Positions 8,034-17,158 are shown, counted from the stretch's first letter. The stretch: DNA of 64,000 nt from Gemmatimonadota bacterium (GCA_029262115.1 JAJCZZ010000027.1:34572-98571), one strand, 5' to 3'. Made by a program: numbers and translations. Notes: a model not told the origin generated them from the sequence alone.

Positions 8034-10415
8034 ATGGATCGTTTCCGACAGGATTTCCGACAGGCCCTCCGATCGCTGCGCACCAGTCCAATGCTGACCG
8101 CGGCGGCTCTCGCCTCCCTGGCCCTCGGTATCGGCGCGTCCGCCGCCATCTTCAGCGCGGTCGACACCTTCCTGCTCAAGCCCCTTGAGTTCGAAGACTC
8201 GGACCGGCTCGTGTTCGTGAACTCGACGCATACGGAGCGGGGATGGACGGGGATGTCCGTCTCCCCGCTGGACTTCCAGGACTTCCGCCGGGAGGCCCGC
8301 ACCATCGAACTGGCAGGGATCGCGGGAGGTGGCGTCGACATGACGGTCGAGGACGGGGCCGTGCGCCTCGACGGATCACGAGTATCCTCCAACTTCTTCG
8401 ACATCCTGGGCATCTCACCTCAGATGGGGCGTGGCTTCGTCATGGAGGACGAAGCGGTGGGCGCGGCTCCGGTCGCGGTCCTTTCGCACGGCGTATGGAG
8501 TCGGCTCTTCGGAGCGGACCCGAGCCTGATCGGGCGGACGCTTCCGCTCGAAGGTGTCGGGACCGAGATCGTCGGGGTGATGCCCCCCGACTTCATGTTC
8601 GGATCGCCCGAAGACATCTGGCGGCCCCTGGCGTTCACGGGTGAGGAGACCCGCGGAAGTCGGTACCTGACCATACTCGGCCGTGTGTCACCCACCGCGA
8701 CGCTGGACGGCGCGCACTCGGAGCTCGCGACTCTGGCGGCCCGCCTCGCGGAGACGTTTCCCGAAGCGAACGCCAGCATCGGGGTCAACCTTCAGCGCGT
8801 CCGGGACGAGTGGTTCGACGAGGGATTCCGGGAAGGCAGCTTCATTGCCGGCGCCGCGGTATTCTTCGTTCTGCTGATCGCATGCGCCAACGTCGCCAAC
8901 CTCTTGCTGGCACGCGGGGCGGACCGGGAACGGGAGATCGCCCTCCGATCCGCGATCGGAGCGGAGCGGTCCAGGATCGTCCGGCAGTTGCTGACCGAGA
9001 GCATGGTACTGGCCGTCGTGGGTGGTCTGCTCGGCGTCGGGATCGCGTATCTGGGTGTGGAAGGAATCCGTACCCTCTTCCCTCCCGGCGTACCCGGCGT
9101 CAATCGGCTGGCCCTGGACGGGCGGGTCCTGGCGTTCACGGGTCTCGCGACGATGGCCGCCGGCCTCCTGTTCGGTGTTGCGCCGGCGCTCCAAACCAGC
9201 GTGAGCGACCTTCGCTCCGCGCTCGTGGATGGCGGCCGGGGCGGTTCGGGGCGACGGGGCGGCCGACTTCGGTCGGGGCTCGTCATGGCGGAGGTGGCAA
9301 TGTCCGTCGTCCTGCTCGTCTCCGCCGTCCTCCTGGTCAAGTCGTTCACCCAGATGCGCACCGCCGACCTGGGCTTCGACATCGACGGCGTCGCGGTGAT
9401 GCGCATGTCGCTTCCCGAAACGCGCTATCCGGAGGTCGGCGACGTCGAGAACTTTCGCCGCAACGTCGTGGCGCGTGTGGCCGCGCTTCCCGGCGTTTCC
9501 GGTGCGGCCACGACCAACATCCGGCCGATGTGGGGCAACACCAGCAGTAGCTACGTGATCCCGACGGAGGAACGTCCACAGCCGGGGTCGGAACCCTCGG
9601 TCAACGTTCGCTATGTATCGCCCGACTACTTCGAGGTCATGGGGATGCCGCGACTGGCGGGGCGGCCGTTCAGTGATCTGGACCAGGAGGGCGCCCCCCC
9701 GGTCGTGATCATCAACGAACGGATGGCGGAACGACACTGGTCGGGTGGGTCGCCCATCGGGGAGCGCATCGAGATCTGGGGAGAGGAGCGCGAGATCGTC
9801 GGGGTCGTGGCCGACACCCGTGAGTGGGGCCCCGACTCGGATGTCGCGCCCCTGCTCTACGCTCCAGCCGGCCAGCGCATGACCCGGAACCCCTTCCTGA
9901 TGGTGGCGTCCAATCGCGACATTGCGGACGACGTGAGGGACGTTGTCCGCGCGGAGGACGCCGATCAGGCCGTCTACGACTTCGCCTCCATGCGGCAGGT
10001 TCTCGAGGACGACATGGGCGGGAACGAGGCCATGGTCAAAGTGCTCGGAACGTTGGCGCTCATCGCCTTCCTCCTGTCGGCCCTCGGCGTGTACGGCGTG
10101 CTCTCGTACACGGTATCACGCCGCACTCAGGAGTTGGGAATCCGCCAGAGCCTGGGGGCGGGACGGCGACATGTTCGCTCGCTGGTTCTTCTCCAGGGGA
10201 TGAAGCTCGCAGGAGCTGGCGTGCTGGCCGGCCTGGCTGTGGCGGCACTGTCCACACGGCTTCTGGCGTTCTTCCTGTTCGGCGTGTCGCCGTTCGATCC
10301 GTTCGCCTTCATCAGCGTGCCCGTGGCCCTGATGGCGACGGCGTTCGTCGCAAGCCTGATTCCCGCCATCCGCGCCACGCGGGTCGATCCGATCGTGGCC
10401 CTGCGCGCGGAGTAG
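8034..10415 (+). CDS. ADOP-type ABC transporter permease (MacB/FtsX family)
   Basis: A 793-residue permease with the same layout as the divergent neighbour: N-terminal DFRQALRSLRTSP and a first helix, a MacB-type periplasmic domain, FtsX helices around residues 270-400, a second periplasmic domain and a C-terminal FtsX block ending RATRVDPIVALRAE. The start is placed at the ATG at 8034 because homologous permeases begin with this short basic lead; the frame is open 59 codons further upstream, but that part is not protein-like. Only 10 bp separate its stop from the TerC-like gene, so the two are probably co-transcribed. Confidence 0.92.
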   Translation: MDRFRQDFRQALRSLRTSPMLTAAALASLALGIGASAAIFSAVDTFLLKPLEFEDSDRLVFVNSTHTERGWTGMSVSPLDFQDFRREARTIELAGIAGGGVDMTVEDGAVRLDGSRVSSNFFDILGISPQMGRGFVMEDEAVGAAPVAVLSHGVWSRLFGADPSLIGRTLPLEGVGTEIVGVMPPDFMFGSPEDIWRPLAFTGEETRGSRYLTILGRVSPTATLDGAHSELATLAARLAETFPEANASIGVNLQRVRDEWFDEGFREGSFIAGAAVFFVLLIACANVANLLLARGADREREIALRSAIGAERSRIVRQLLTESMVLAVVGGLLGVGIAYLGVEGIRTLFPPGVPGVNRLALDGRVLAFTGLATMAAGLLFGVAPALQTSVSDLRSALVDGGRGGSGRRGGRLRSGLVMAEVAMSVVLLVSAVLLVKSFTQMRTADLGFDIDGVAVMRMSLPETRYPEVGDVENFRRNVVARVAALPGVSGAATTNIRPMWGNTSSSYVIPTEERPQPGSEPSVNVRYVSPDYFEVMGMPRLAGRPFSDLDQEGAPPVVIINERMAERHWSGGSPIGERIEIWGEEREIVGVVADTREWGPDSDVAPLLYAPAGQRMTRNPFLMVASNRDIADDVRDVVRAEDADQAVYDFASMRQVLEDDMGGNEAMVKVLGTLALIAFLLSALGVYGVLSYTVSRRTQELGIRQSLGAGRRHVRSLVLLQGMKLAGAGVLAGLAVAALSTRLLAFFLFGVSPFDPFAFISVPVALMATAFVASLIPAIRATRVDPIVALRAE

Positions 10416-10425
10416 CGAACTGCCT

Positions 10426-11205
10426 GTGGAATGGATCGGCCACCCCGAGGCCTGGGTCGCGCTCCTGACCCTGACTATCCTCGAGATCGTACTGGGAATC
10501 GACAACATCATCTTCATTTCGATCCTCGCGGAGCGGGTCGAAGAGCAGAAACGGCCGCTCGCCCGGCAAGTCGGGCTCGCGTTGGCCATGTTCACGCGGA
10601 TCGCGCTGCTGTTTTCGCTCGTCTGGATCATGAGGCTGACCGAGCCGCTGTTCTCGGTCCTGGGGCACCCGGTGTCGGGTCGCGACCTGATTCTGCTGGC
10701 GGGAGGGATGTTCCTCCTCTGGAAGTCGACTCGCGAGATCCACCACAAACTCGAGGGCGAGGAGAAGGAGGGAGGCGTCCCGAAGGTGGCCTCGTTCGTG
10801 TCGGTGGTCGTTCAGATCGCACTACTCGACATCGTCTTCTCGCTCGACTCGGTCATTACGGCGGTGGGCATCGCGGACGACCTCGCCGTCATGGTCATCG
10901 CGGTGGTGGTGGCGGTCGGCTTCATGATGGCGGCCGCGGGTAAAGTGAGCCGGTTCGTCAACCGTCACCCCACGGTCAAGATGCTGGCGCTCTCGTTCCT
11001 CCTACTGATCGGTATGTCACTGATTGCTGAAGGCATGGGACACCACGTTCCCAAGGGATACATCTACTTCGCCATGGGATTCAGCATCTTCGTCGAGTCC
11101 CTGAACCTCGTGATGACGAAGAAGGGTCAGCGCCCCCCGGTGGATCTGCGAGGACCGCGATATGTCGACGAACCCGCGCCTCCGGGGCCGTCCGCCCCGG
11201 GTTGA
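10426..11205 (+). CDS. TerC-family integral membrane protein
   Basis: A 259-residue protein with seven or so hydrophobic helices and the paired family signatures EIVLGIDNIIFISIL (residues about 15-29) and DIVFSLDSVITAVGI (about 130-144), each with buried acidic residues. This matches the TerC/Alx group, implicated in metal-ion (manganese, calcium) efflux and in metallation of exported proteins; older annotation links it to tellurite resistance. A cytoplasmic KLEGEEKEGG loop separates the two halves. It starts 10 bp after the permease gene. Specific metal and regulation are not visible here. Confidence 0.88.
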   Translation: MEWIGHPEAWVALLTLTILEIVLGIDNIIFISILAERVEEQKRPLARQVGLALAMFTRIALLFSLVWIMRLTEPLFSVLGHPVSGRDLILLAGGMFLLWKSTREIHHKLEGEEKEGGVPKVASFVSVVVQIALLDIVFSLDSVITAVGIADDLAVMVIAVVVAVGFMMAAAGKVSRFVNRHPTVKMLALSFLLLIGMSLIAEGMGHHVPKGYIYFAMGFSIFVESLNLVMTKKGQRPPVDLRGPRYVDEPAPPGPSAPG

Positions 11206-11255
11206 CCCGACGAAAAGGACCGCCCTCCGGACCGTCAGACATGCTGAGCACACAT

Positions 11256-11298
11256 ACGAAACGGCGACGCCCGGAGCATCCGAGTGCCGCCGTTTCGT
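11256..11298. terminator. Bidirectional hairpin between terC-like and sulfocyanin-like genes
   Basis: A perfect 11-bp inverted repeat (11256-11266 with 11288-11298, arms ACGAAACGGCG/CGCCGTTTCGT) encloses a 21-base loop. It lies between two convergent genes, 51 bp after the TerC-like stop and 24 bp from the stop of the minus-strand gene, so it probably ends transcription both ways. Only short T runs follow. Confidence 0.5.
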
Positions 11299-11321
11299 CG
11301 ACCCGTGGGTCGAAGTCCTGC

Positions 11322-11900
11322 CTACATCATCGTCTGGACGCCGGCGTCGCCGTCCGCGGAGACATTGAAGTGGATCCACATACCGGTGGCGGCGTGCCCC
11401 GGCACGTAGCAGAGGATCGCGTACTCACCCGGCGAGTCCGCCACGAACGTGATGCTCTCGCTCTGTCCGTTCATGGTCGACTCCATCATCGAGGTCGGGT
11501 TCGACGTGATCGCGCCCTCGAACACCGGGGTCGCCGTGGGCATGGCACCCGGCGTCCCCGCCAGCTCGGACACACCCAAGCTGTGGCCCATGTTCGGATC
11601 CTGGTTCGAGAAGTCGATCGTCACCGACGCGCCCTGGGGCACCGTGATCGTCATGTTCCCGTCCGTGGCGCCGTTGAAGTTCCAGTAGTTCTTGGCGTTC
11701 GTCTGCCCGGCCACGATGGCGATGTTCACCGACTGACCGTCGTCCCCCACGGTGTACCACTCCGGCATGGACATCTCGCTCAGGGTCGGGGCGGCTGGAG
11801 CCGGAGCCGGAGGAGCCTCTGCCGGCTCTTCGGCTGCGTCACCGCCGCAGGCGGCCGCGGCCGCCAGGAACGCCATCACTGCTACACGCTTCATCATCAT
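11322..11900 (-). CDS. Sulfocyanin-like blue copper lipoprotein
   Basis: A 192-residue protein with a signal peptide and lipobox AAAAC (Cys18), a proline/alanine-rich linker, then a cupredoxin domain. Type I copper ligands can be picked out: His in MGHSLGV, and Cys, His and Met in the C-terminal YAILCYVPGHAATGM. Spacing and wording resemble sulfocyanin (SoxE-like) rather than plastocyanin or azurin. The protein probably carries electrons at the outer face of the cytoplasmic membrane or in the periplasm. The first of three consecutive ATG codons is chosen because GAGG lies 8 bases upstream. It is downstream of argJ on the same strand by 66 bp, but a functional link is unlikely. Confidence 0.85.
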   Translation of the reverse strand: MMMKRVAVMAFLAAAAACGGDAAEEPAEAPPAPAPAAPTLSEMSMPEWYTVGDDGQSVNIAIVAGQTNAKNYWNFNGATDGNMTITVPQGASVTIDFSNQDPNMGHSLGVSELAGTPGAMPTATPVFEGAITSNPTSMMESTMNGQSESITFVADSPGEYAILCYVPGHAATGMWIHFNVSADGDAGVQTMM

Positions 11901-11966
11901 CGAACAAACCTCATGTAGTTGAAGATTCGGAGGCGGCCGAGTCGTCTCAGGAGCGTCGCGACCTCG

Positions 11967-13136
11967 TCATGACGAGTAGTACGCGGCATTCTCATCGACG
12001 TAACCGTGGGTCAGGTCACACCCCCATGCCCGGGCGCCGTGCGTACCTACCCCCAGAGCCACTGCCAGGTCCACCGAATCCGATCGCAGAAGGGCACGGA
12101 TGGCGGCCTCGTCGAAGGCGACACGAGTTCCCTGCCTCAGGACTTCGACGCCGCAAATCGATGCGTCGATGGTATCGGGGTCGATCCGAGCCTCGAAGCA
12201 CTTGCCCACCGCCATGAGGATCCGCCCCACGTTCGGGTCGCCCCCGAATACCATGGTCTTGACCAGCGGTGACCGAACGACGGAGCGGGCAACCGCCCGG
12301 GCATCGTCGTCCGAGGCCGCACCGTCAATGGTCACGCGAATCATCGTGGTCGCTCCCTCTCCGTCGCGAGCGAGCGTCTCGGTCATGCGGACGAACGCCG
12401 TGCACAGGGCGTCGGCGAAGTCCTCCATGACCACCGGGCCGGCATGCCCGTTCGCCAGGATGGCACAGGTGTCCGACGTGCTCGTGTCCGTATCGATCGA
12501 CAGCATGTTGAGCGTGTCGTCGACGGTCACGCGCAGCAGCCGATCGAGCGAGGTGGCATCCAACTGCACGTCGGTGAAGGCATAGACCAGCATCGTTGCC
12601 ATGTTGGGTTCGATCATGCCGGATCCCTTTCCCACGAGGGTCAGCGTGCCGCCGCGGCCGACATCCATCGACACCGCCTTGGGGTGGGTGTCGGTGGTCA
12701 TGATGCCACGGGCTCCGTCGAGGGGGTCCGAGCCGAGCCGTTCGACCATCCCAGGGAGCGCCGCCTCGATTTTCGCGATCGGGAGCGGCACTCCGATGAC
12801 CCCGGTCGAGCTCATGAGCACGAGCCCGGGATCGATGCCGAGCGCTGCGGCCGCCGCTCGGCCCATCGTTCGGGCCCGATCGACACCCTCCGTGCCTGTA
12901 CCCACGTTCGAGACCTTCGAGTTGACCACCACGGCCTGAAGGACCCCACCACGGATGATCTCGCGCCCCACGATAATCGGGGCGCCGGGAACCTGATTCC
13001 TGGTGAACACCGCCGCCGCGGCTGCGGGTACGTCGGACACGAAGAGCGAAAGATCGGCGCCCGTGGGCTTGAGTCCACAGTTGACCGAAGCCGTGCGGAA
13101 GCCACGAGGAAAACGAGGAGGGTCGTGGAAGGGCAT
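11967..13136 (-). CDS. argJ: Glutamate N-acetyltransferase / N-acetylglutamate synthase
   Basis: A 389-residue ArgJ. It moves the acetyl group from N-acetylornithine to glutamate and may also use acetyl-CoA, feeding the cyclic arginine pathway in the cytoplasm. The self-cleavage site that creates alpha and beta subunits is visible as KGSGMIEPNMATML, with nucleophile Thr181. The N-terminus RFPRGFRTASVNCGLKP matches the family. The start is set at the ATG at 13136; a TTG at 13184 would add 16 residues unlike the family. No other arg gene is in the window. The upstream 58-residue gene ends in a strong hairpin, so argJ is likely transcribed separately. Confidence 0.93.
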   Translation of the reverse strand: MPFHDPPRFPRGFRTASVNCGLKPTGADLSLFVSDVPAAAAAVFTRNQVPGAPIIVGREIIRGGVLQAVVVNSKVSNVGTGTEGVDRARTMGRAAAAALGIDPGLVLMSSTGVIGVPLPIAKIEAALPGMVERLGSDPLDGARGIMTTDTHPKAVSMDVGRGGTLTLVGKGSGMIEPNMATMLVYAFTDVQLDATSLDRLLRVTVDDTLNMLSIDTDTSTSDTCAILANGHAGPVVMEDFADALCTAFVRMTETLARDGEGATTMIRVTIDGAASDDDARAVARSVVRSPLVKTMVFGGDPNVGRILMAVGKCFEARIDPDTIDASICGVEVLRQGTRVAFDEAAIRALLRSDSVDLAVALGVGTHGARAWGCDLTHGYVDENAAYYSS

Positions 13137-13191
13137 GGGGTGGCGGAAGAGCGGGTCGCAGGAAGGAAGGCGGATGCTACCCAATCGACCG

Positions 13192-13223
13192 AGGCCCGGC
13201 CACCGAGTACGGTGACCGGGCCT
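13192..13223 (-). terminator. Strong hairpin after the 58-residue gene
   Basis: A nested inverted repeat: AGGCCCGG/CCGGGCCT outside and CACCG/CGGTG inside, with a four-base loop and one mismatched pair between the stems. It begins 24 bp after the stop of the small gene at 13247 and precedes argJ. There is no long T run, so it could be a Rho-independent-like terminator or an mRNA-stabilising structure. Confidence 0.5.
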
Positions 13224-13246
13224 GGTTGCACCTATCCAAGTACGTG

Positions 13247-13423
13247 TTACGCGAGTCGCTGAACTCCAAATGCACAGTCCAACGCGGCAACGATTCCGTT
13301 GCAGTCCAGAGGACGCACTTCCTCGGCCATTCGGCGGAGATTCCGCGCAATCCGAAGATTGCCTTCTCCCTCTGCTCGGGTGGCCGCCCGAAGCAGAAAC
13401 CGAACTCGCTCATCCACGTTCAT
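13247..13423 (-). CDS. 58-residue protein of unknown function
   Basis: A short frame from the ATG at 13423 to the TAA at 13247. The product is charged and helical: it begins MNVDERVRFLLRAATRAEGE, continues with NLRIARNLRRMAEEVRPLD and ends VAALDCAFGVQRLA. A purine-rich GGGGGA lies 6 bases before the ATG, and a strong hairpin follows the stop by 24 bp, so it looks like its own transcription unit. Composition is unlike the arginine-rich shadow frames common in this DNA. I do not recognise the family; a small cytoplasmic helix-turn-helix-like or adaptor protein is possible. Confidence 0.55.
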   Translation of the reverse strand: MNVDERVRFLLRAATRAEGEGNLRIARNLRRMAEEVRPLDCNGIVAALDCAFGVQRLA

Positions 13424-13582
13424 CGTACTTCCCCCTCACCCTGGTAGGATCGGTGCGGAGGCCGTCGCGGCCCTCGTTCCTTCCTTACGGACAGAAACCG
13501 GATCCGTTTCGCCTCATCCCGTCTGACGCTCTGAAAACGCGGGGGGTTGCCCGCTGGTTCCCGGTCACGCTTCGACGAGGAG

Positions 13583-15280
13583 TTACCGCTGCCACCCGGT
13601 CCACCCCGGACCGCGAACCACCCGCCCGGGCATCGCGCCCGTGTGCCGGCCGTTCTCCCAGACGGCGGTCCCGTTCACGAGGACGTGGTCGATCCCGACC
13701 GACAGCTGATGGGGCTTCTCGTACGTGGCACGATCGCTGACCGTCTCCGGATCGAACACCACGATATCCGCGAAAAAGCCCTCCTCGATCAAGCCGCGAT
13801 CACGAATGTGAAGGCGGGTGGCCACCGCCGACGACATCTTGCGGACCGCCTCCTCGAGCGTGGTCGCGCCTTCTTCCCGCACGTATTTGCCGAGGATTCG
13901 AGTGAAGGTCCCGTACGCCCGGGGGTGCGCGAGGCCGTCCGCGGTGACGGGATCGATTCCGCCCGCATCGGTCCCGAACTTCATCCATGGCTGGCCGATC
14001 TGCATGGCCACGTTCTCTTCGCTCATCATGAAGTAGATGGTCCCGATCCGCTGCCGCTCGTCGAGCACGAGGTCGAACGCGGTGTCGATCCAGTCCTTGC
14101 CGACCTCGTCCGCCACGTCGGCGAGGTAACGGCCCATGTACTTCCGGTTCTCCGGCTTGTCGAAGCCCAGCAGGAGCACGCCTTGGGGCGTCGCGAGGTT
14201 GCACAGGTTCTCCCACTCCTCCGTCTGGTTCTCGATCTCGCTGCGGATGCGCTGCCGCGTGGCCGCCTCCGCCAGGTTGTCGAAGAGCTTCCCGTCCGCG
14301 GATGCCCAGGGTGGGAAGCAGGCGGTCAGGCCTGTGCCGCCCGCTGTGTACGGATACATGTTGGCCTGAACGTCGACCCCGGCCGCACGAGCAGAATCGA
14401 TCTTGGCCACTGCCATGGCGGCCTTGTGCCAGTTCCGTCGTCCTCCGGCCTTGAGGTGGAAGATCTCGACCGGCACTCCGGCACGAACGCCGATGTCGAT
14501 GGCCTCGTCGATGGCCTCCAGGAACTGGTCGGCCTCCGAGCGCATGTGGGTGATGTACACCCCACCGTGCCGCGCCGCCGCCTCGTTGATGGCTACCAAT
14601 TCGGCGGTCGACGCGAAGTTGCCGGGCGGATAGATGAGGGCCGACCCTATGCCGAAGGCGCCGTCCTTCATGGCGTTGTCCACCGCCTCCTGCATCCGAA
14701 CCATCGCGAGTGGGTCGGCCGGCCCCATCGTCTCGTTCATGCCGAGCACACGGATCGTGGTGGCGCCCACGAACGAACCCATGTTCACGCTCCCGCCGTG
14801 GCTCGCCATGGCGTCGAGCCACTCCCCGAACGCGCGGGGTCCCGAGAAGCGGCGTCCGGGCTCGGCGAATTCGTCCGCGACCGGCGCGTTCGTACTGGCC
14901 TCGCCCATGATCTCCGTGGTGACGCCCATCGAGACCTTGCTCACCACACGACCATCGCCATCCCCCAGGAAATTCCCGCGCGAGTGGCTCTGGATGTCGA
15001 TGAAGCCGGGCGCGACCACTCGGTCGGACGCGTCGATGCGCCGGGTCGCACGCGCTCCTCTCAACATGCCGGCGGGTGTGACGGCCGCGATACGATCTCC
15101 GCGGACGCCGATGTCGCCCGGGTACCACGCGTTGCCGGTCCCGTCAATGATGCGACCGCCTTCGATGATGACGTCGAACGGTTGCCCTGGAGTGGGCGAG
15201 ACAGAGGAAGAGGAGGCGGTCGCACCGCCGCATGCGGACAGGGCAAGACCGATGAGAAGGCAGGCTATGGAGCGGGTCAT
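13583..15280 (-). CDS. N-acyl-D-amino-acid deacylase-like amidohydrolase lipoprotein
   Basis: A 565-residue exported amidohydrolase; the lipobox LSAC places Cys17 at the mature N-terminus. The TIM-barrel signature is there but altered: PGFIDIQSHS has Gln97 where the first metal His of the HxH motif usually is, and GE(126-127) replaces the GNCG segment whose Cys bridges metal in D-aminoacylases. Later ligands look intact: THMRSEAD, EIFHLKAGG and KFGTDAGG. The likely reaction is hydrolysis of an N-acyl or cyclic amide of a D-amino acid or dipeptide at the membrane surface. Start 15280 is chosen for the signal peptide; a TTG five codons upstream is less likely. Confidence 0.85.
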   Translation of the reverse strand: MTRSIACLLIGLALSACGGATASSSSVSPTPGQPFDVIIEGGRIIDGTGNAWYPGDIGVRGDRIAAVTPAGMLRGARATRRIDASDRVVAPGFIDIQSHSRGNFLGDGDGRVVSKVSMGVTTEIMGEASTNAPVADEFAEPGRRFSGPRAFGEWLDAMASHGGSVNMGSFVGATTIRVLGMNETMGPADPLAMVRMQEAVDNAMKDGAFGIGSALIYPPGNFASTAELVAINEAAARHGGVYITHMRSEADQFLEAIDEAIDIGVRAGVPVEIFHLKAGGRRNWHKAAMAVAKIDSARAAGVDVQANMYPYTAGGTGLTACFPPWASADGKLFDNLAEAATRQRIRSEIENQTEEWENLCNLATPQGVLLLGFDKPENRKYMGRYLADVADEVGKDWIDTAFDLVLDERQRIGTIYFMMSEENVAMQIGQPWMKFGTDAGGIDPVTADGLAHPRAYGTFTRILGKYVREEGATTLEEAVRKMSSAVATRLHIRDRGLIEEGFFADIVVFDPETVSDRATYEKPHQLSVGIDHVLVNGTAVWENGRHTGAMPGRVVRGPGWTGWQR

Positions 15281-15487
15281 GGCTGGGCTCTCCAAGGGGA
15301 TCCGTGTCGATGATCCAACTACGTGTTCGACCCCGCTCCGTCAACGGTGGCGCTAGGTCCAGTCGGAAAAGGTGGTGTGGTCGGTCGCACGGCATGGGTT
15401 CGAATGGGGGACGTGCGTGGGTCGGAACGGCAACCGACATTGAACGGCTACACCCTTCCGCACACGCCAACGTTCCGGAGAGCCGTC

Positions 15488-16435
15488 ATGCGCCAAGGTC
15501 GTCACACGCTCGTCGCGACTGTCGTCGCCCTCATCGTAGCAACCGCCGCTCCGTGCCCACCCGTTGCGGCGCAGGCGTCGATCGGCCCGGAGAAGGAGCC
15601 GAACTTCCTTCCGCATATGACGCGACCCGAGGTCGAGACACTCCTCGAGCGCACCGACATGGTCATCATTCCGGTGACGTCGCTGGAGCAGCACGGTCTT
15701 CATCTTCCGATCGGTACCGACTACTACAGCGGTGTGGAGCGTGCCAAGCGTATCGCGCGACGGGTCGACGTCTTGGTGGCGCCGATCCTCTTCCCCGGCC
15801 AGTCACCGTACCACATGGAGTTCGCGGGTACGGTCACACTGCCGTCGACGCTGATCCAGGAGGTCTACGTCGAAGCGGCCAAAAGCCTGATGCGGCACGG
15901 ATTCAAACGCTTCCTCATCCTCAACAGCCACGGAGGCAACGCCGCGACCTCCACGTTCATCGTGGATCGGATCAACCAGGAGACCGAAGGCATTGCCGTG
16001 GACCTGGGAAGCGCGGTCGGCCCGTTCGCCGACCGGGCCGCAATCAATGCGTTACCTCGCCCCGCCGAGCCCGTCTTCGACCGCCACGGCGGCGTCGGAG
16101 AGACCAGTCGGGCACTCTACCTGTTTCCCGACCTCGTGGACCTCGAGGCCGCACGACCGGCCGCGCTCACATTTCCACCGACGTTGGCGGCCATGCTGCC
16201 CGCTGTCCTGGACGGAGACCGCACCGCGCTCACCGTGCTGTTGGCGGAGGGCCTCAAGGACGAATCGACCGGGAAGGGATCGTCCGCCGCGCAGATGTCG
16301 AGTACCGGCGTGTGGGGCACCCGCGACCCCCGCGAAGCCACGGTCGAGGAGGGCCGCGTGGTCACGGAAGCGTTTATCGACGCAGCCGTGGCCTTCATCC
16401 GGCGGTGGGAGGAGTTGAGGCCGTCGGGCCGGTGA
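15488..16435 (+). CDS. Creatininase-family amidohydrolase, exported
   Basis: A 315-residue protein with a signal peptide (cleavage near VAAQA, residue 30) and a creatininase fold. Candidate metal ligands are Glu67 and His69 in SLEQHG, Asp78 in IGTDYYSG and His148 in NSHGGN. Family members hydrolyse creatinine or formamides, or trim peptide precursors (MftE), so the substrate is open; secretion is unusual for the well-studied members. A GGAG precedes the ATG at 15488. It is divergent from the deacylase-like gene at 15280; both could act on amide-bonded nitrogen compounds. Confidence 0.85.
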   Translation: MRQGRHTLVATVVALIVATAAPCPPVAAQASIGPEKEPNFLPHMTRPEVETLLERTDMVIIPVTSLEQHGLHLPIGTDYYSGVERAKRIARRVDVLVAPILFPGQSPYHMEFAGTVTLPSTLIQEVYVEAAKSLMRHGFKRFLILNSHGGNAATSTFIVDRINQETEGIAVDLGSAVGPFADRAAINALPRPAEPVFDRHGGVGETSRALYLFPDLVDLEAARPAALTFPPTLAAMLPAVLDGDRTALTVLLAEGLKDESTGKGSSAAQMSSTGVWGTRDPREATVEEGRVVTEAFIDAAVAFIRRWEELRPSGR

Positions 16436-16527
16436 GGCCGAAGGGCCCTTTGGGGTGTAGTATTGGGCGTCGGTGGGTGCTCGCGTCCCACTCGACGCGC
16501 TCGTCCCGTTTCGGTCGGTGAGGGTCA

Positions 16528-16737
16528 ATGAAAGAAGTCGCCGAAGGTCCCCGGGTTCGCATCGTTGGAAAAGCTGATGCATCGGATCGGGGCGATGTTT
16601 CGGACCTCGACCCCGCGCAGCGGATCGAGATGATGTGGCAACTGGCGATGGACGCGTGGACTTTCAAGGGAGAAGCAGAGCGTGCTCAATCCCCATTTTC
16701 GCGACATGTTGTCCGCATTCATCGAGGGCGACGTTGA
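16528..16737 (+). CDS. Small partner protein of the nucleotidyltransferase
   Basis: A 69-residue, mostly polar protein. Its middle reads DPAQRIEMMWQLAMDAW and its end RHVVRIHRG, a pattern I associate with the short genes that sit in front of stand-alone nucleotidyltransferases. GAGG lies 4-5 bases before the ATG at 16528. Its last 56 bases overlap the start of the nucleotidyltransferase gene in another frame, which implies translational coupling. An antitoxin-like or adaptor role is an inference from position only. Confidence 0.55.
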   Translation: MKEVAEGPRVRIVGKADASDRGDVSDLDPAQRIEMMWQLAMDAWTFKGEAERAQSPFSRHVVRIHRGRR

Positions 16738-17158
16738 GTTCCTGATCGTCGGTGCGTACGCGCTCTCAGCGCATGGCCTTCCAAGGGCCACTGGAGATCT
16801 CGACTTCTGGATCCGACGCACGTCGGCCAACGCAGAACGAGTCCTCCGTGCTCTCAGGCGATTCGGTGCTCCCGTCGCCGAGATAACCGCCGCCGACCTC
16901 AACCAACCCGACGTTGTGGTCCAGATCGGACTCGAGCCGAGCCGGATCGATATTCTCACGGAGATCGACGGGGTGGCGTTCGAGTCCGCGTGGACTCGTA
17001 GAATGGTCATCGAGGTCGATGGCCTTTCGATTCCCGTCCTGAGCCTGGACCACCTGCTCGACAACAAGAGGGCGGTCGGCCGCCCCCAGGACGTCGCCGA
17101 CGTGGCCGCCATCGAGGCCGAACAGGAGCGCCGGCGCCAGTCCGCCAACGAGTGCTAG
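16682..17158 (+). CDS. Stand-alone nucleotidyltransferase (MNT/AbiEii-like)
   Basis: A 158-residue protein with a Pol-beta-type nucleotidyltransferase core: a GAYALSAHGLPRATGDLD segment supplies the G-A loop and Asp39/Asp41 as metal ligands, and a later DILTEI gives the third carboxylate candidate. Such proteins occur in toxin-antitoxin pairs, where they can add nucleotides to tRNA or a partner protein, and also outside them. A GTG start at 16682 is chosen because GGGAG lies 9 bases upstream. Its TAG overlaps the stop of the convergent DUF5916 gene within the four bases CTAG (17155-17158). Confidence 0.78.
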   Translation: MLNPHFRDMLSAFIEGDVEFLIVGAYALSAHGLPRATGDLDFWIRRTSANAERVLRALRRFGAPVAEITAADLNQPDVVVQIGLEPSRIDILTEIDGVAFESAWTRRMVIEVDGLSIPVLSLDHLLDNKRAVGRPQDVADVAAIEAEQERRRQSANEC

